From: a bacterium | GTDB lineage: Bacteria > Cyanobacteriota > Vampirovibrionia > Gastranaerophilales > Gastranaerophilaceae | Reading direction: 5' to 3' | DNA length: 64,000 nucleotides | NCBI GenBank assembly: GCA_017467605.1 | Contig: JAFUSQ010000017.1 | Location: 1 to 64,000 of the forward strand | Shown here: one piece after another, positions 25,319-36,396 of the stretch | How the letters are laid out: each line of letters begins with the position of its first letter | Numbering within the stretch: position 1 is the stretch's first letter | Translations under genes and position numbers: made by a program | Notes under the pieces: generated by a model | Seen by the model: only the letters and a program-made list of their open reading frames with translations | Databases searched by the model: none | Told to the model about the DNA's origin: nothing

Positions 25319-28300
25319 TTATTTTATCAATGCAAGCTTTTTCCCGCATTCAACATTATTTGTTGAATATGTTCGTGTAATATCACTTACTTTTGGTTTA
25401 ACAAGACAATTTCCTGTAAATGTCAAAGGAATACCACCTTCCGGCACGTGATATAAGATTAGGGTTGTATCATCTATAGGCATTGGTACATCTTTCCCAT
25501 CGTAGTGACGAGTCAAGTAGTAATTTCCGTTTTCATCAATTCTTGTATAATACAAATCATTTTCATCTTTTGCATTAACAAATCTGGTTCCTTGACGAAT
25601 ACCGGAAATCCCAACCATTCCGTCGCCTTGGTCAGTGAAATATAATCTGTCTAAATATAATTTATTCTGTCTGTATTCGCGTCTGAAATCATTATGCATG
25701 CCGGTAGGATTAAATATAGAAATTGCCATTCTGCCGTCAGTACTTTGTCTTAAAATTGATGTTACCAGTTCTCCGGATTGAGTTTTGTTTAAAGGTAACG
25801 TGTAAACGGCACCGTTGTTTAAAGCATTGCACTTAGGATTTTGACGGACTCCCATAACTTCATCAAAGTAGCCCTTGTACTTAGCAAGAAATTCTTTATA
25901 ATGTCTATCATCACTTGCATCAAGCCATTCGTGATGAATTCTTTGTCTGCCTTGCACAAACATATTTTTAGTTTTGGTATCCCAACCTGTTGCACCGGCA
26001 TCATCACCGTCAAACAAAGTCGGCATACCCGGCAGCGCAACAAGAATTTTCATCATTCCTAAAAGTTTTGATAGAGCCGGTTTCATTGCAGCTTCAAAAA
26101 CTTCATTTTCGTAATTTTCCGCGTCATTACCCGGAAGTCTGAATCCGTATTTTTCTTTTGCTTGTTTTAATACCATTGATATAGTTACATCAAACGGTTT
26201 TACTCCGAATGCATCAGGGTCAAATCTTGAATCAAGGAATTTACCCTGTGCCAAATCTGATACTGCCTTACTTATTGGAATAAATGCTCTGTCAAAATCT
26301 TCCTTTGAATAGTGATGTTCATCTCTATATCTATTAAGAACATTTACAAATGCAGGTCTTATTGCATCAGCCATTGCAATAGCTTTTGGCGATACTGCAG
26401 AAAAATCAAATTTTCTTACTTCGTTATCGTCAATTGCTTCTAAAAATTTATCATTAATAATCTGATAGGCTTTTCTGCGATTTTCCATATTGCCTTCATT
26501 ATTGTACGTTAAATCACAGTAAAATAATCCCAAATCAAGTGCACAACTGTGAAGTGCTCTTGGTTTATCGTGGTTGCCGATAAAAGTATAAGCAAACATT
26601 ATAGCATCAAGTGCACCTGTTCTTAAAAATGGTTTTTGTCCGGGTTTACCGACCATTTTTTCAAATAGAATTTTCTGCATATAAGAAGAATCATCAAATT
26701 TTGAACCATCTTCAAAATCTCGTCCAAACATCTTTGAGACATCTCTGAACAAGAATGAATATTCTGCAATTGATGTAATACCTGATTCTCTTAAAAATTT
26801 AGGAATTATATCATCTGTTTTAGGATAATTTCTTGAATTGCCACCGTAACCGGCATTGAACATGTCTATGTCATTTGTAACTTCTGCAACAATATATGCA
26901 TGTGGATTTACAGACAGAATAGCATTGGCAAATGTTTTCCAGAAATTAGCAATACTTTTCCAAGTATAATCAAAGTTTGTGTTTTTGTTTCTTAAAGCTT
27001 CAACATCGGCAATATCTTTTGCAGCATCTATTCTCCAATCCAATCCGGATTGAGTTTTATCTATAATCAAATCTGCAAGTTGAAAACTTTGAAGATTTGT
27101 ACCTTTGAGTGTTTTTATTATGCTTTCTGAAATTTCCCCGCCAAGACTTGAATCAAGTTTTTTCATACCATTCTTCATTGCAGATAAAAGCATTCTCGCT
27201 TCATCTTCAGGTGATGAAGGATTTGTTATTCCTATTGTTTGAAGTGATACCTGTTTAAGTTTTTTGTAGTCGTATGAAATTTCTCCGGTTTCATTGTCGA
27301 TTGTAACGGTGTTTTTTGGAGATAATGATTTTATTACTGCGTATTTTGCTATTTCAGACGTAATTATCGGCAGAACATATTTGCCATATTCGGTAACTTT
27401 GTCACCATCAAACAGTTTTCTGTCATTAGGTAATGTTGAATCAACATTTTTCAAAACGTTTTCTGCAAAGGCATACATTTCGGTAGTATAAATTTTGTCC
27501 ATTTCTTTGTATGTCTTTTCATATTCAGGAGATAGATTTATATTCCCTCTTTTAAATATTTCATATCTTGAAACTCCTATTTCATTTGCTTTAACAGCTC
27601 TTTTTGAAATCAAAGGAGATGCCAATACAGAAACAAGATTATCTCCAAATTCAAATGAATCAAGAGGGGTATTCATCAAACCTTCTAAAATTTGTGATTT
27701 TTTATTTTCAGAAGATAATTTTCTTTTATTATTATATAGTCCGTCTAAAATATTTTCTACTTCCGCTTTTGAAACTTCTGCTTTTACGGATTTTGGTAAA
27801 ATTTTATTATTTGCAATAGACAAAATATTCTCATAAACCTGCGAAGGATTATCAGGATTAATATTTTTCAAATTTTGTGCTACATGCAAACGTAAAATAT
27901 CATCAGTTTTTTGTGTCCAATATTTACCTGATGTGACAACATAATCTCGAACCTGCATATTCCCGCGTAAAATTTTTCTCATTTCGCGTTGTCTGTCGTT
28001 TATTGAAAGATTTTTCAATGCTTTTGCATCTGCGTTTGAATATACAAAATTCAATTTAGCAATATCTGGATTTGCGTCCCAAGTTTCAAAACCGCTTTCA
28101 AACTTACCGTCTACAACAAAATTTTCAAACTTTGATAAGATTCGTGCAGCTTTTGGGCTTGTTATATCAATTTTGTTATCCGGGTTTTTGTCGTTGTATT
28201 CATTTAATATTTTAATGTTTTTATTGTACGTTTCAGGATTAATTTCAAATGCATAAGGAAATATTGAATCGTTGTGCGAATGTAAATCAAAAACATTGTT

Positions 28301-29446
28301 TGTACTCATTTTTGAGTATGTTTTAATAAGAGAAGTTGTATCATTGCGTTCGGAATCAGTAACAAGGCGAGTATCAAAGAATTGAATATATGTAGGTTTT
28401 TTTGAATCATATTTCAAATTTTTCTTAATAACAATTTCGCCTATATCACTTGTTGAATATGAGTATGGGGAGTTAACTATTTTATGTGAAACATATTCTT
28501 TATTTTTTGCAAATACTCCCATTGATAAAGGCCCGTCTTTTATCCCGGAAGCTCTAAACCAATTATAATAAGGAGAATCTTCACCCCATTTTAAAATATG
28601 TTTGAAGTGAACCCCTTCTAAACCTTCATTTACAAACGCCCCGTCTGATACAAAGTTGAGCCCATGTGCAAACATTTTTCTTTGCAATGAAGCGTAATTA
28701 TTTATATTTCCAAGAGAAGACGCCATTTGCATACAGTTTTTATTCCAATATGCGTGAGCGGTAAAATCATCATCTGTAAATATCGGTAGTGAAATAATTC
28801 TGCCGTAACTGTCATATTCTCCGTTATCAATTGCATGTTCCAAACCGGCAAGAGTTCCGCCGAATTTGTTTGTTACGGTCTTTATTCCGTTTTCGGCACG
28901 TCTTGCCAATTTATCATTAAATACTACTTTATTTTGATCATTATAAACCCAACCTACATGCTGCGAATCTATAATGACTAATTTCATAGAGCTGCCGCGT
29001 GAAAGTTTTGATTTGTTTGGAGTTACTACATTGAATATATTTCTATTTTCATTTTCAGGGCGTCTTTCATCGATTATATCACCGGCATCAACTCTTGTTT
29101 TTGTAAAATGTGAGTGTTTATCAACAAGTAAAAAATGATATGCAAAAGCTTGGTTATCGTCAATACCGAAAGTTTTAGCCAGATCAATTCGATTTGATGC
29201 ATTATTTATAGGGATTCTGTCTTGTCCTTTTTTGCTATAAGCTCTCCCGGTTGTGTAATAATTACCATAGTCGTCTTTTGCAAGTTTGTATATTTCAACA
29301 TAGCAATCTTCTTTATCCGGATCAAAAGGGTATGAAAATTCTATTTCGTTAAAACCCTGTTCTGATTTTACAAATTTGTAACCTTCAAATGATACGGCAT
29401 TTTTAACTTTATTTTTATCATGCCCGTTTTCAAAATTTACTTTCAC
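25319..29446 (-). CDS. Very large GH13-like (alpha-amylase family) protein
   Basis: 1375 residues with a GTG start after TAGGAG. It has no signal peptide. GH13 conserved regions are recognisable but far apart: region I as FVSDGAFVNEG near residue 268 (usually D-x-x-x-N-H), region II as DWRIDAAKDI near 800 with the candidate nucleophile Asp, region III as YIVAEVTND near 855 with the candidate acid/base Glu, and region IV as FIGNHDKPRAL near 957. About 530 residues, largely helical with a DLHSHNDSIFPYAFE motif, lie between regions I and II. The C-terminal part (LPGMPTLFDGDDAGATGWD, then a beta-rich end) fits the amylase fold. Likely a cytoplasmic alpha-glucan enzyme; exact reaction unknown. It ends four bases from XRE gene 1. 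Confidence 0.75.
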   Translation of the reverse strand: MKVNFENGHDKNKVKNAVSFEGYKFVKSEQGFNEIEFSYPFDPDKEDCYVEIYKLAKDDYGNYYTTGRAYSKKGQDRIPINNASNRIDLAKTFGIDDNQAFAYHFLLVDKHSHFTKTRVDAGDIIDERRPENENRNIFNVVTPNKSKLSRGSSMKLVIIDSQHVGWVYNDQNKVVFNDKLARRAENGIKTVTNKFGGTLAGLEHAIDNGEYDSYGRIISLPIFTDDDFTAHAYWNKNCMQMASSLGNINNYASLQRKMFAHGLNFVSDGAFVNEGLEGVHFKHILKWGEDSPYYNWFRASGIKDGPLSMGVFAKNKEYVSHKIVNSPYSYSTSDIGEIVIKKNLKYDSKKPTYIQFFDTRLVTDSERNDTTSLIKTYSKMSTNNVFDLHSHNDSIFPYAFEINPETYNKNIKILNEYNDKNPDNKIDITSPKAARILSKFENFVVDGKFESGFETWDANPDIAKLNFVYSNADAKALKNLSINDRQREMRKILRGNMQVRDYVVTSGKYWTQKTDDILRLHVAQNLKNINPDNPSQVYENILSIANNKILPKSVKAEVSKAEVENILDGLYNNKRKLSSENKKSQILEGLMNTPLDSFEFGDNLVSVLASPLISKRAVKANEIGVSRYEIFKRGNINLSPEYEKTYKEMDKIYTTEMYAFAENVLKNVDSTLPNDRKLFDGDKVTEYGKYVLPIITSEIAKYAVIKSLSPKNTVTIDNETGEISYDYKKLKQVSLQTIGITNPSSPEDEARMLLSAMKNGMKKLDSSLGGEISESIIKTLKGTNLQSFQLADLIIDKTQSGLDWRIDAAKDIADVEALRNKNTNFDYTWKSIANFWKTFANAILSVNPHAYIVAEVTNDIDMFNAGYGGNSRNYPKTDDIIPKFLRESGITSIAEYSFLFRDVSKMFGRDFEDGSKFDDSSYMQKILFEKMVGKPGQKPFLRTGALDAIMFAYTFIGNHDKPRALHSCALDLGLFYCDLTYNNEGNMENRRKAYQIINDKFLEAIDDNEVRKFDFSAVSPKAIAMADAIRPAFVNVLNRYRDEHHYSKEDFDRAFIPISKAVSDLAQGKFLDSRFDPDAFGVKPFDVTISMVLKQAKEKYGFRLPGNDAENYENEVFEAAMKPALSKLLGMMKILVALPGMPTLFDGDDAGATGWDTKTKNMFVQGRQRIHHEWLDASDDRHYKEFLAKYKGYFDEVMGVRQNPKCNALNNGAVYTLPLNKTQSGELVTSILRQSTDGRMAISIFNPTGMHNDFRREYRQNKLYLDRLYFTDQGDGMVGISGIRQGTRFVNAKDENDLYYTRIDENGNYYLTRHYDGKDVPMPIDDTTLILYHVPEGGIPLTFTGNCLVKPKVSDITRTYSTNNVECGKKLALIK

Positions 29447-29570
29447 AAAACACTCCTATACGTCGATTATAACAATTCTAAAGAAAAATTTTTGATATAG
29501 TTTGTCGCATTATTAAGAAATTTTTACAAAGAATTTATTTTATTAGTAATTATTATTTTATTGTATATAA

Positions 29571-30887
<1,317 letters not shown>

Positions 30888-30896
30888 AAAATTTGT

Positions 30897-31940
30897 CTAT
30901 AGTAAAGTTGTTTTTTTATTATGTATAATTGAAGAAATTAGTGCAGACAAGATAAACAGTAAACCTATTCCTCCCGTAACTATTTCAGGAACTTCCTTTA
31001 CTGTCGTAATTAGCATAATTACAGCCAATGCACCGATTGCCCAATGTGCGCCATGTTCAAGATATAAAAATTGAGCAAGTGTTTTCTTTTCAACGAGCAT
31101 CACGGTTAATGATCTTACAAACATTGCACCAATCGCAAGACCAATTGTAATTATAATTACATCATTACTTAGTGCAAATGCGCCCAGTACTCCGTCTAAA
31201 GAAAATGATGCATCAATTAATTCAAGGTAAATGAAACTTATAAGTCCTGCACATTTTATACTGTCAGCAGCACATTTTGCATTACGAATTTCTTCTTGTT
31301 TTTCAAGAAAATGAGCAACCCCATCAATTGTAAGATAAGTTATTATTCCCGCAATTCCCGATAAAATCACAGGTAATTTTTCATTTTCAGGGATAAATGA
31401 TTGAACAAGCACCAATGTTAGTAGTGATATGATTATTTCTATTCCTCTTATGTAGTCAAGATGTGAAATTGGTTTTTCAATAGGTTCAAGCCAATGTACT
31501 TCTTTTTCATGATTAAAAAAGTAATTAAGGAACAACATTATTAAGAACATTCCGCCAAATGTGACAATCGGTGCATGTGTAGCCTGCAAATAACCTGCAT
31601 ATTTTTGAGAATCACTAATTGCAATTTTCGTGACAGTTATCATGTCTAGATGAGCAAATATTGCAACTACTAATACCGGAAACAAAAATCTCATACCAAA
31701 TACTGCAATGAGAATACCCCAAGTTAAAAATCTTTGTCTCCAAACATGTGACATTTTTTCTAATTTCATTGCGTTAACGACAGCATTATCAAATGATAAA
31801 CTGGTTTCTAAAATTGCTAAAACCAAAACTATAAATACTCCGGCAAAACCTGAACCGGGGTGAACATGTTCACTCCATAAATATGCTCCCGCAACCCCAA
31901 TTATAGTAACTATATATGAACCTAAAAAATATTCAAGCAT
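30897..31940 (-). CDS. DUF475/TerC-family integral membrane protein
   Basis: 347 residues with about nine membrane segments. The paired acidic motifs of TerC-related transporters are present: ETSLSFDNAVVNAMKL near 46-61 and IDASFSLDGVLGAFALSND near 243-261. DUF475 proteins are thought to handle metal ions (tellurium-resistance/manganese-type relatives), but no substrate can be read here. The ATG follows AAGGAGAT. The gene is divergent from ferritin; shared metal biology would fit but is inference. Confidence 0.85.
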   Translation of the reverse strand: MLEYFLGSYIVTIIGVAGAYLWSEHVHPGSGFAGVFIVLVLAILETSLSFDNAVVNAMKLEKMSHVWRQRFLTWGILIAVFGMRFLFPVLVVAIFAHLDMITVTKIAISDSQKYAGYLQATHAPIVTFGGMFLIMLFLNYFFNHEKEVHWLEPIEKPISHLDYIRGIEIIISLLTLVLVQSFIPENEKLPVILSGIAGIITYLTIDGVAHFLEKQEEIRNAKCAADSIKCAGLISFIYLELIDASFSLDGVLGAFALSNDVIIITIGLAIGAMFVRSLTVMLVEKKTLAQFLYLEHGAHWAIGALAVIMLITTVKEVPEIVTGGIGLLFILSALISSIIHNKKTTLL

Positions 31941-32023
31941 GATATATTTATCTCCTTTTACAATATGTTAGTAAAATATTGTCCTTCTGTTATCATATAA
32001 ATATTGTAAATTTTGATTATTGT

Positions 32024-32061
32024 ACTTAAGTTGGTTGGCCAATGTTATTAATCATTTAAGT
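32024..32061. promoter_or_regulatory. Nested inverted repeats upstream of ferritin
   Basis: A perfect palindrome TTGGCCAA (32035-32042) lies inside an outer repeat ACTTAA (32024-32029) / TTAAGT (32056-32061), between the divergent DUF475 and ferritin genes. Could be a metal- or redox-responsive operator; it does not match a Fur or PerR box that I know. Confidence 0.3.
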
Positions 32062-32089
32062 CCTATCTTTTTATAAGAAAGGAGTTTAA

Positions 32090-32596
32090 ATGATTAGTGA
32101 TAAGATTAAAGACATTCTTAATGAACAAATTAATAAGGAATTCTATTCCGCATATTTATACCTGTCAATGTCTGCTTATTTTGCTGAAATGGGTCTATAC
32201 GGGTTTTCTAACTGGACTAAAATTCAGTCTCAAGAGGAGATTGACCATGGATTAATTTTATTTGAGTATGTAATAGATAGAAAGTCTCAAGTCAAGTTGT
32301 GTCCTATTGATGCTCCGATTTTTGATATGAAATCTCCAGTTGAAATTTTTGAGCAAATTTATGCCCACGAACGCTCAATTACATCTGCAATTGATTGTGT
32401 TGCTCAAATGAGCGAGGGGGAATGTGATTTAGCTACACGAAATTTTGTTGATTTGTACTTAAAAGAACAAATTGAAGAAGAAGCATCTGTTTCTAAAATT
32501 ATTTCAAAATTGAAAATATTCGGTGATGAAAAGGCTTCTCTTTATCTTCTGGATAGAGAACTTTCAAAACGTAAGTATACTCAGCATTCATATTAA
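32090..32596 (+). CDS. ftnA: Ferritin (FtnA type)
   Basis: 168 residues, the standard bacterial ferritin length. The ferroxidase ligands are in place: E17 (NKEFYSAYLY), E50 and H53 (QSQEEIDHG), a second-helix glutamate in AHERS near 94, and EQIEEE near 127-132. No heme-binding methionine of bacterioferritin is apparent. It stores iron as ferric mineral in a 24-subunit shell. Strong ribosome site AAGAAAGGAG before ATG. Neighbour of a possible metal transporter gene on the other strand. Confidence 0.95.
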   Translation: MISDKIKDILNEQINKEFYSAYLYLSMSAYFAEMGLYGFSNWTKIQSQEEIDHGLILFEYVIDRKSQVKLCPIDAPIFDMKSPVEIFEQIYAHERSITSAIDCVAQMSEGECDLATRNFVDLYLKEQIEEEASVSKIISKLKIFGDEKASLYLLDRELSKRKYTQHSY

Positions 32597-32640
32597 TTTT
32601 ATGGCTTAAATAATTATTATATTGCGGATTTGTAAACAAT

Positions 32641-32669
32641 TTGTTTCTTTTTCAAAAATATTTTATTAT
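32641..32669 (+). promoter_or_regulatory. Promoter of hybrid sensor gene, predicted leaderless
   Basis: TTGTTT (32641-32646), 17 bases, TATTAT (32664-32669), then six bases to the ATG at 32676. No Shine-Dalgarno is present, so transcription is predicted to begin at the start codon itself. Confidence 0.5.
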
Positions 32670-32675
32670 GTAGCT

Positions 32676-34259
32676 ATGAATTTAGGGAAGATATTATATG
32701 TTGATGATGATAAGTTATTAACTTCAACTTTTTCTACGCTTATGAAAGTTGAAGGATTCAGTGATGTAGTTGTATTTAATAACCCTATTGAAGCTGTTGA
32801 ATACTTAAAAACAGAAACTCCGGATCTGATTATTTCGGACTTTTTAATGCCTGAAATGAACGGTTTGGAGTTTTTGCGTGAAGCTAAAAAATTGTATCCC
32901 GAAATAAGTATGATACTTCTTACCGCTTATGCAGATAAAGAAAATGCTATTAAAACAATCAATGAAATCGGGGTTTATAAATATATTGAAAAACCTTGGG
33001 ATAATGATGACTTGATTATGAATATCAAAAATGGTATTGAAAGAAGTCATCTGCTGGCAGATTTGCGTGAAAAAATATCTCAGTTGGAGGAAGCGAAACT
33101 ACAATTAACAAAATATTCTGAAAAGCTTGAAGAACTTGTTGCTGAAAGAACGAAAGAATTGACCTTGGCGAACATGAAATTGTCAGGGATAATAAATTAT
33201 TGTGCTGATGGGATTATTATAATTGATTCAAAAGGTAATATTGAGCAGGTAAATCCTGCATGTGAAAATATGGTTGGTTTATCGGCTGATGCGCTTCAAA
33301 AAATGAAAATTCAAGAGATTGCGTATACTGATAATCCTCAGTTTAATAAAGCGTCAAAATCAAATGTTAATTCAACAATTTTGGGTTTATCTTGTGATAA
33401 TTCGGAATTTTTGCTAAGGGATTTATATGTTAGAAATTTCTTAACTGAAGAAGCTATTCCGGTGGAAATAAATTTTGCGTCTTTATCAAATGAGTATTCT
33501 GAAGATGAAAAATTTGTCGGTGTTATCAGAAACTTTAGCGTCCAAAAAGAAACAGAACGCTTAAGAGATGATTTTATTGCAACATTAACTCACGATTTAA
33601 GAACTCCGCTGCTTGCGGCAATTCAAACTTTGAAGTTTTTCTTAGATGGTTCTTTGGGCGAGCTTACGCAGCAGCAAAAAGTTTTACTCACTACTATGCT
33701 TCAAAGTAATGAAGATTTGTTAGGGCTTGTAAATGCATTGCTTGAAGTATATAGATTTGAAAGCGGTAAATTATCTCTTTGTAAAACCGTATTTAATATA
33801 AAAGATTTAGTAAAGCAATGTTATGATGAATTAGAACCATTATCAAAAGAAAAAGATATTACTTTTAATCTGGATTGTGATGTTGATGATGAGCTTTTAA
33901 TTGATGCTGATAGAGCAGAAATAAAACGAGTTATTACTAATTTGTGCGGTAATGCCTTAAACTACACAAACAGAGGTGGTATTATTGATATTCATGTAAA
34001 ATCACAATCCGGTGATTTAATATTTTCTGTTTCTGATAACGGAAATGGTATCCCTAAAGAAGATATTCCGCATTTATTTATGCGATTTTCTCAAGGAACA
34101 AGTAAAAAACGCTCAACCGGAACGGGGCTTGGATTATACCTTTCAAGGCAAATAATTGAGGCACATGGCGGTAAAATTTGGGTAGAAAGTAAAGTTAATC
34201 AAGGTAGTGAATTTTCGTTTTTATTAACAAACGTAGTTGCAAAATCAAGGGTGGTTTAG
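32676..34259 (+). CDS. Receiver-PAS-histidine kinase (reverse hybrid sensor)
   Basis: 527 residues. Order: receiver domain (about 3-120; YVDDD acidic pocket, phosphoacceptor Asp in ISDFLMPEMNG, lysine in YIEKPWD), a coiled coil (about 125-170), a PAS domain (about 172-290; DGIIIIDSKGNIEQVNPA), HisKA with the phospho-histidine in TLTHDLRTPL near 305, and HATPase_c (NLCGNALNYTNRGG; DNGNGIP; GTGLGLYLSRQI). No membrane segment, so it is a cytosolic kinase whose own receiver precedes the kinase, unlike classical hybrids. The start ATG at 32676 fits the domain start; a TTG at 32622 is only an open-frame extension. It overlaps functionally with the next gene, whose ATG is one base after its stop. 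Confidence 0.92.
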   Translation: MNLGKILYVDDDKLLTSTFSTLMKVEGFSDVVVFNNPIEAVEYLKTETPDLIISDFLMPEMNGLEFLREAKKLYPEISMILLTAYADKENAIKTINEIGVYKYIEKPWDNDDLIMNIKNGIERSHLLADLREKISQLEEAKLQLTKYSEKLEELVAERTKELTLANMKLSGIINYCADGIIIIDSKGNIEQVNPACENMVGLSADALQKMKIQEIAYTDNPQFNKASKSNVNSTILGLSCDNSEFLLRDLYVRNFLTEEAIPVEINFASLSNEYSEDEKFVGVIRNFSVQKETERLRDDFIATLTHDLRTPLLAAIQTLKFFLDGSLGELTQQQKVLLTTMLQSNEDLLGLVNALLEVYRFESGKLSLCKTVFNIKDLVKQCYDELEPLSKEKDITFNLDCDVDDELLIDADRAEIKRVITNLCGNALNYTNRGGIIDIHVKSQSGDLIFSVSDNGNGIPKEDIPHLFMRFSQGTSKKRSTGTGLGLYLSRQIIEAHGGKIWVESKVNQGSEFSFLLTNVVAKSRVV

Positions 34260-34260
34260 T

Positions 34261-34935
34261 ATGTCGAAAACTATTAAAGTTACTATAGTTGAAGATCATG
34301 ATATGACGCGAATGGGGCTATCTTTTGCCTTATCAAATAATGAATCAATAGAAGTTTTAGGTACTGCTTCTGATGGTATGGAGGGAGTTGAACAGGCTCT
34401 TAATCTTAAACCGGATTTGGTTATTATGGATATAGGTTTGCCTACTATTGACGGAATAGAAGCTACTCGCAAAATTAAAAATTCTATACCTGAGATTAAG
34501 GTACTTATGAATACTTCCAGAGATAATGAAAGTGATATTTTAGATTCATTTGCTGCAGGAGCCGATGGATATATTACAAAAGGTGCGACTTCCGAACAAA
34601 CTATTTCGGCAATAAAAGCAGTTAGTGAAGGTGTCGGCTGGCTTGATCCTGCCATAGCAAGAGTTGTGTTGTCAAATATTCGCAAAAATAGCGAACCGGA
34701 AGGTAAGACTGCGGGTATAAATTATCAAAAAGGTAAGAATTTGTACGGATTGACAGAACGAGAAATGGAAGTTTTAGCATTACTTGTAGAGGGTTTAAAA
34801 AATCCGCAAATTTCTAAAAAACTTGTTATTACAATTGCAACAACTAAAACTCATGTTCATAATATTTTGCAAAAATTATATGTTAAAACTCGCTCAAAAG
34901 CTGTAGCAACAGCAATGAAAGATGGGTTAGTTTAA
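34261..34935 (+). CDS. NarL/LuxR-family response regulator
   Basis: 224 residues. Receiver domain with EDHD acidic residues, phosphoacceptor Asp in LVIMDIGLPTIDG near 55-60 and lysine in YITKGAT near 106, then a LuxR-type helix-turn-helix (YGLTEREMEVLALLVEGLKN and THVHNILQKLYVKTRSKAVA). The ATG at 34261 follows AAGGGTGG and is one base after the kinase stop, so it is the cognate regulator. It probably controls transcription in response to the upstream kinase; targets unknown, although the secreted-protein gene follows directly. Confidence 0.94.
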   Translation: MSKTIKVTIVEDHDMTRMGLSFALSNNESIEVLGTASDGMEGVEQALNLKPDLVIMDIGLPTIDGIEATRKIKNSIPEIKVLMNTSRDNESDILDSFAAGADGYITKGATSEQTISAIKAVSEGVGWLDPAIARVVLSNIRKNSEPEGKTAGINYQKGKNLYGLTEREMEVLALLVEGLKNPQISKKLVITIATTKTHVHNILQKLYVKTRSKAVATAMKDGLV

Positions 34936-34941
34936 GTAGTT

Positions 34942-36396
34942 ATGTGTTTTAAATTTTGTAAAAGTTATATATCTGTATTTTTTGTATTAGGATTGATTGT
35001 TTCAATCTCAGGTTATGTTTGTGCTAAACCTTTTGCAAAAGACACAAGGACAAAGGAATTAAAGTATAAGTACGGAGTTTTAAAACAAGACGAAAGAGAT
35101 AAAATGGAAGGTAAGATTTTAAATCTGAAGCCTTCCGGATATATGACTGTAGATGAGTATGAAAAAATGTCCGAATATAAGGACAAATCAACTTTAGAAG
35201 CTATTATTCCAAAAATTGAAACTCCATCTGATTTTAAATATATTCCAAAACCTTTATATAGGATTGTAAAATATAATGACCCTCCGGGCGGGGTTGAGTT
35301 GAGTTTAGGTAAAAAACTTTATTCTTACCGTCAAATTAATGCTCAAGGAATTGTTTCTCCGGATTTTTCAATGCTTGTCTATCCTGCGGTTTATTATTAT
35401 ACTGATAGTGCTTCCGTAGCTTCGGATTTATTTGTAATTCCTCTAGAAGATGGTGATACAAATTTAAATAAAATATTGAAAGCAAATGTAGCAAGAAGAA
35501 ATCCTGTTCCGATATTATCAACTGATAAGGCTATTGATAATTATGCATCATTCAGATCTTTAACACCTGTAGATTTTTCACAAGATGGTACAAAACTTCT
35601 TGTTAAAGAAAAAATCGGAAGCAGTGAGGACGGTATTTGGGAAACTTTGGTTTACGTTTATGATTTTCAAACAAAAACGGATTATGACTTAAAAGAGGTC
35701 CGAGATGCTATTATCTATTTTTGGAAAGAGTATATGGAGCTTAACTTAGAGGATAATCGCTGGGATATTTATCCTTTAGGATTTGACAAAAATAATCCTG
35801 ATAGAATTATTGTTCAAGGATTTGCATTTACAGGGGTTGTCCCTGTATTTTTGGGAACTTGGAGTGTTGATTCTAAAGGTAATCAATCGCGTTTGGTTTC
35901 TTTTAATAAAAATTATGTTCCTCAAGTCAGCATAAACGGTTATAAGATTATTCAGGACGGTGTAGAGGAATATCAAACCGTTGTAAAGCAAGAAGAATTT
36001 CTTAAAAAAGAGACTAAATATCTGCAAAAGGAAGCCAAAAAAGAACAAAAAGAACTTATAAAAAATATTCAAGATGAGTACAAATATACTATAAAAGGTC
36101 TTAATGATGATTATAAAGATGATTATCGTGATTTAAAAAAATTACGTTCTTTATCCGGTTCAACAGAAGGTAATGAGCTTCAGGAAGCTTACGAAAAGTA
36201 TTTGATTGATCAACTAAATAAGGATATTGATAAAGCTACAAAGAAAATTGATAATAAAAAGAAGCAGCTTGATAAGATTGATGAAAAGTTGGATAAATTA
36301 TACACAGATTCGGGTGCTACTTCTAAGCAGTCAGATGATTCTGTTGAATCAGGTGATGAAAATGAAAACTCAGAAAACGAATTAACTCAGGACTAA
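34942..36396 (+). CDS. Secreted protein of unknown function with C-terminal coiled coil
   Basis: 484 residues. A signal peptide spans about residues 1-28 (ISVFFVLGLIVSISGYVCAK). Residues about 90-330 are beta-rich, with SPDFSMLVYPAVYYYTDSAS and VDFSQDGTKLLVKEK, which resembles the blades of a beta-propeller (WD40-like/TolB-like). Residues 345-470 are a highly charged helical coiled coil (KKETKYLQKEAKKEQKELIK and later KKIDNKKKQLDKIDEKLDKL). I do not recognise a family. It starts six bases after the response regulator, so it is the third gene of that operon and could be an envelope sensor or output. Its end overlaps the convergent GIY-YIG gene by 15 bases. Confidence 0.75.
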   Translation: MCFKFCKSYISVFFVLGLIVSISGYVCAKPFAKDTRTKELKYKYGVLKQDERDKMEGKILNLKPSGYMTVDEYEKMSEYKDKSTLEAIIPKIETPSDFKYIPKPLYRIVKYNDPPGGVELSLGKKLYSYRQINAQGIVSPDFSMLVYPAVYYYTDSASVASDLFVIPLEDGDTNLNKILKANVARRNPVPILSTDKAIDNYASFRSLTPVDFSQDGTKLLVKEKIGSSEDGIWETLVYVYDFQTKTDYDLKEVRDAIIYFWKEYMELNLEDNRWDIYPLGFDKNNPDRIIVQGFAFTGVVPVFLGTWSVDSKGNQSRLVSFNKNYVPQVSINGYKIIQDGVEEYQTVVKQEEFLKKETKYLQKEAKKEQKELIKNIQDEYKYTIKGLNDDYKDDYRDLKKLRSLSGSTEGNELQEAYEKYLIDQLNKDIDKATKKIDNKKKQLDKIDEKLDKLYTDSGATSKQSDDSVESGDENENSENELTQD

